Part shown: positions 61,588 to 64,000 of the stretch, piece after piece
Layout of the letters: every line of letters begins with the position of its first letter
Numbering within the stretch: position 1 is the stretch's first letter
NCBI GenBank assembly: GCA_002509225.1
Contig: DAHL01000039.1
Location: 18,811 to 82,810, forward strand
DNA: 64,000 nucleotides
Source of the DNA: Euryarchaeota archaeon UBA102
Lineage (GTDB): Archaea; Thermoplasmatota; Poseidoniia; MGIII; CG-Epi1
Reading direction: 5' to 3'
The notes under the pieces: generated by a model
What the model was told of the DNA's origin: nothing
Databases searched by the model: none
The model's input: only the letters and a program-made list of their open reading frames with translations
Translations under genes and position numbers: made by a program

Positions 61588-61804
61588 AGTAACAAAGTCC
61601 CACTTCCCGATTCCATCTCTTATTTATTTCTTCTCTTGTTATAAATTAAGAAATCATCATTGTTTTTTTTTCACATTTTTATAGAACATCTACATTTAAA
61701 TAAACATCAATTTTGTCTTTTCGTCCAATATTTTCTATCTGTTTTAGAACACATAAATTTAAATAACATTCTCATCTGTAACGTAATACTAAGTCGCATA
61801 AATT
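61588..61804. promoter_or_regulatory. Divergent intergenic region with two TTTAAATAA boxes
   Basis: 217 nt between the propeller gene and the coiled-coil gene, rich in A and T. Near-repeats around the core TTTAAATAA.CAT occur at about 61696-61707 and 61758-61769, about 61 nt apart. The second lies about 70 nt before the coiled-coil start, which would give a leader of about 40-45 nt containing the Shine-Dalgarno site. A T-run near 61660 could terminate antisense transcription. Nothing else is seen. Confidence 0.4.
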
Positions 61805-61834
61805 TTGATTAGTACACAAAAAGGAGAATTAACT

Positions 61835-62614
61835 TTGGACGAAAACACACAGATGCTAGTCGCCGGTTATTTGGTCGTAGCACTTTTGATAGGCTTGATT
61901 GTATTATTCACATCTAGAAGAAAATTCCAAGGTGAAGCTGCTAGTGCTCAAGACAGATTAGATTCTATAGAGGCGTCTCTTGAAAAATTACAAGATACCG
62001 AAGAATTACTAGAGATTTCAGCTTACGACGCTTCCCGCACTGCTACTAAACTAGAAGCACATCTTTCAGCTTTTAACGATATATTGGTCAAGGCTCAAAA
62101 TTTAGCAGCTGAAGAGCGTCTGTCTACTTTAGAAGAGGAATTAAAGGAAGAGATACAGAGGAAGGAGATCGAAGAATTAGAAGCACTGGAACCAGATATT
62201 GAGAAACTATCTGAAAAATTCCATGAAACCTTATCACGTTTAGTAGCAGCTAGAGAAGATTTAACTAAGATTCAAGAACAAATGGCCTACATAATGAAGA
62301 CTGAAAGGGATGAACAATTAGAGAAGATTACTGCTATGAATGAAGAGTATGAGGATACACTAAGTAAGATTGACGCTCTAGAAGATTTACAAAAGCAGAG
62401 GGACGATTCAAAAGAAGAATCTACAATCATGGATTTATTGGGCAGTGAAGAGGAGTTAGCTGGCGGTTTAGGAAATGATGATTTAGATGATTTAGATTAT
62501 GACGGCGATGAAGAAGAAATCGAAATCTACGAGGATGAAGATGGAACTTATTATTACATAGATCCAGACACAGACGAAGAAGTTCCTTGCGATGACGAAG
62601 GAAATCCTCTCTAA
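61835..62614 (+). CDS. Membrane-anchored coiled-coil protein with acidic tail
   Basis: 259 residues from TTG 61835, chosen because AAGGAG at 61821-61826 lies 8 nt before it; an upstream TTG at 61805 is possible. A single TM helix (YLVVALLIGLIVLFTSRRK) is followed by a coiled coil of about 160 residues (QDRLDSIEASLEKLQ; EKITAMNEEYEDTLSKIDAL). A very acidic C-terminal tail contains runs such as DDLDDLDYDGDEEEIEIYED and ends GTYYYIDPDTDEEVPCDD. Function not recognised. A scaffold or cell-envelope organising role is possible. Confidence 0.65.
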   Translation: MDENTQMLVAGYLVVALLIGLIVLFTSRRKFQGEAASAQDRLDSIEASLEKLQDTEELLEISAYDASRTATKLEAHLSAFNDILVKAQNLAAEERLSTLEEELKEEIQRKEIEELEALEPDIEKLSEKFHETLSRLVAAREDLTKIQEQMAYIMKTERDEQLEKITAMNEEYEDTLSKIDALEDLQKQRDDSKEESTIMDLLGSEEELAGGLGNDDLDDLDYDGDEEEIEIYEDEDGTYYYIDPDTDEEVPCDDEGNPL

Positions 62615-62629
62615 TAGTTTTATCTTTTC

Positions 62630-63265
62630 ATGAACCTTGCTTGGTGGTGGGATTTACAGGATAGAATAAATCGTGATTTCAATTTTGATATCAAGAGGGA
62701 GAAAGTAGCAGAGAGATTACTCAGACGTTTTTCTAAAAAAATCCCTTCCAATAATCTAGATATAGCTGGAAAAAACGTTGTAGTAGTCGGAGCCGATATA
62801 ACTCCAGATATCATTTTACCAAAAGATTTCACTATTGTAGCCGATGGGGCGGTTAAGGCGTTTAGAGAAAGAAATCAGGTACCCAATGTCATTGTTAGTG
62901 ATTTAGATGGTTACCCCTCAGATATCAATTGGGCTACTAGAAACGGTTCTTCTCTTGTAATACATGGCCATGGAGATAATCTTTCACGTTTAATAGAACA
63001 CGTTCCACGAATGAATTTTACAACACTCACTTCAACATATCCCTCCAAATCTTTAGAATGCTGGGGTGGTTTCACTGATGGCGATCGCTCTATTCTAATG
63101 GCTCTTTCTTTGGGTGCTAAAAGTGTTTCATTACTGGGTTTTAGTTTTGATTCTATAGGTAAATACACAGGTATTTCTGTTCCCCAGATTAAAAAAAAGA
63201 AACTTTTTTGGGCCAAACATATTATTTCCGAAATATCAAAAAGATATAATAGATTTCATCTTTAA
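62630..63265 (+). CDS. mptE: Archaeal 6-hydroxymethyl-7,8-dihydropterin pyrophosphokinase MptE
   Basis: Uses ATP to activate the pterin for folate or methanopterin synthesis. The 211-residue protein is of the DUF115 type: VVVGADITPD, VADGAVKAFRERNQVPNVIV, SDLDG and the C-terminal GGFTDGDRSILMALSLGA then LLGFSFD. This is the non-orthologous archaeal enzyme, distinct from bacterial FolK. FolD elsewhere in the window fits its pathway. The stop overlaps the next gene's stop by 4 nt. Confidence 0.9.
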   Translation: MNLAWWWDLQDRINRDFNFDIKREKVAERLLRRFSKKIPSNNLDIAGKNVVVVGADITPDIILPKDFTIVADGAVKAFRERNQVPNVIVSDLDGYPSDINWATRNGSSLVIHGHGDNLSRLIEHVPRMNFTTLTSTYPSKSLECWGGFTDGDRSILMALSLGAKSVSLLGFSFDSIGKYTGISVPQIKKKKLFWAKHIISEISKRYNRFHL

Positions 63266-64000
63266 TCAGTTCTATAAAATCTACCTTCAGTTATTCCAGT
63301 AGTCGAATCTGCTTCAACTATACTTACAAAACAATCTTCCAAATTTTTAGAATTTGTAGCTATCATCAAATCAGAAACGGTTCCAATACCGCCCAATCTA
63401 CCATCGTTTATTATTCCTATTCTATCGCACAAACTTTCCGCTATTTCAGTTATATGTGTAGATAGTATTATTGTACAACCAGTCCTAGCTAATTTTCTAA
63501 TCCATTCCTTTAACAACTTAACATATCTAGGGTCAAGTCCACTTGCAGGTTCATCTAATACTAACACTTCTGGGTCATGTATCAATGTTTGAGCAATAGC
63601 TAATCTTTGTTTCATCCCTTTCGAATAAGAACCAACCTCCGAAAAAATATGTTTCTCCAATCCCAATTTTTCAGAATAATAATCAATTCTCTCCTCTATC
63701 AAATTAGATGATAATTTTCTAAGAGCGCCTATTAATTCTAAATTTTCTTTACCAGTCAATCTTTCATATAATTGCGCATTCTCTGGTAAATAACCGATTT
63801 TCGCTTTAACTGCTAATGGGTTGATTCTAACATCTACTCCACCAACATGTATACTTCCATTCGTAGGTTTTAATAATCCACAAACCATCTTCATAGTGGT
63901 AGATTTACCTGCTCCATTACTTCCCAATAAACCGAATATTTCTCCTCTATGTATGTTCAAATCAAGTTTAGACACGGCTACAGTTTTACCATATAAACGC
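63262..64000 (-). CDS. ABC transporter ATP-binding protein, 5' end outside window
   Basis: At least 246 residues are visible; the frame stays open past the end of the window, reading LYGKTVAVSKLDLN before the Walker A motif, so GTG 63975 is internal. Walker A is GSNGAGKST, signature YSKGMKQRLAIAQ, Walker B LVLDEPASGLD and the H-loop STHITE. This is the ABC-2 (drug/lipid/NatA-like) ATPase type. The permease is presumably outside the window. Confidence 0.9.
   Translation of the reverse strand, partial: RLYGKTVAVSKLDLNIHRGEIFGLLGSNGAGKSTTMKMVCGLLKPTNGSIHVGGVDVRINPLAVKAKIGYLPENAQLYERLTGKENLELIGALRKLSSNLIEERIDYYSEKLGLEKHIFSEVGSYSKGMKQRLAIAQTLIHDPEVLVLDEPASGLDPRYVKLLKEWIRKLARTGCTIILSTHITEIAESLCDRIGIINDGRLGGIGTVSDLMIATNSKNLEDCFVSIVEADSTTGITEGRFYRTD

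Noticed and set aside
1-64000. CRISPR array, insertion sequence or prophage
   Set aside because: No regularly spaced repeats, transposase, integrase or terminal repeats were seen; RusA alone is not evidence for a prophage.

Overview
The window reads as a stretch of an AT-rich euryarchaeal chromosome. The archaeal signature genes are a TFB transcription factor, pelota, NAC, the exosome (Rrp4, Rrp41, Rrp42), SBDS, a proteasome alpha subunit, RNA polymerase subunit P, eL43, prefoldin beta, KEOPS Pcc1, RLI/ABCE1, TiaS, archease, MptE, RibL and a tRNA-Tyr with a bulge-helix-bulge intron. The low GC by eye, the many secreted peptidases and beta-rich adhesion-like proteins, and the fatty-acid oxidation and transhydrogenase genes suggest an uncultured planktonic heterotroph of the Marine Group II/III (Thermoplasmatota) type. 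That placement is inference. Genes are packed tightly with 1-30 nt overlaps, starts are often GTG or TTG, and several operon-leading genes have a TATA-like box 22-30 nt before the start codon, which points to leaderless transcripts. No gene-free stretch exceeds 300 bases, and no rRNA, CRISPR array, insertion sequence or prophage was seen.

Layout: 1-1.9 kb holds the end of a metallo-beta-lactamase-fold gene, two adjacent 2-oxoglutarate-oxygenase-fold genes (one apparently degenerate) and a cupin. 1.9-4.2 kb is a riboflavin/FAD operon (ribB-ribL-ribE-ribH) behind a perfect 18-bp palindrome. 4.2-8.6 kb, minus strand, carries an RND/MMPL exporter and RLI. 8.7-12.9 kb has RusA, FolD and a divergent redox cluster: a geranylgeranyl-reductase-like flavoenzyme facing a MORN-ferredoxin fusion and a second flavoprotein. 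Then come aconitase, PurM, an O-methyltransferase and a 2039-residue KP-43-like subtilase (17-23.1 kb). 23.1-25.7 kb has a tandem pair of Frag1/DRAM-like membrane proteins and TrmJ. GalU and a UDP-glucuronate decarboxylase (25.8-27.6 kb) make nucleotide sugars.

27.6-34 kb is one minus-strand run, TFB-pelota-NAC-acyl-CoA dehydrogenase-PntAA-PntAB-PntB, joining information processing to fatty-acid oxidation and NADPH supply. 34.1-39.1 kb has a site-2 protease, dihydroorotase and a secreted CARDB-type protein. 39.2-43.7 kb has initiator tRNA-Met, archease, two small unknowns, TiaS, an EamA transporter and a bPH2 membrane protein. 43.7-46.5 kb, minus strand, holds dCMP deaminase, Nth, enoyl-CoA hydratase, a HAD phosphatase and an unknown. 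46.6-52.2 kb carries a 41-residue zinc-finger gene, a possible TraB relative, tRNA-Arg, a second enoyl-CoA hydratase, an M14 carboxypeptidase, an SDR, an ABC exporter pair and the intron-containing tRNA-Tyr.

52.2-58.9 kb is the archaeal proteasome-exosome superoperon, extended downstream by a DHH phosphoesterase and a PrsW-like protease. The end (59-64 kb) has a PKD lipoprotein, a beta-propeller/TPR protein, a membrane-anchored coiled-coil protein with an acidic tail, MptE and part of an ABC ATPase.

Most notable: RLI has no standard in-frame start codon for its conserved N-terminus; the giant subtilase has Glu at the catalytic Asp position and carries two copies of a Cys-bounded module inserted into other domains; symmetric elements sit in the riboflavin and lipid-reductase promoters; and a short zinc-finger gene precedes the TraB-like gene.
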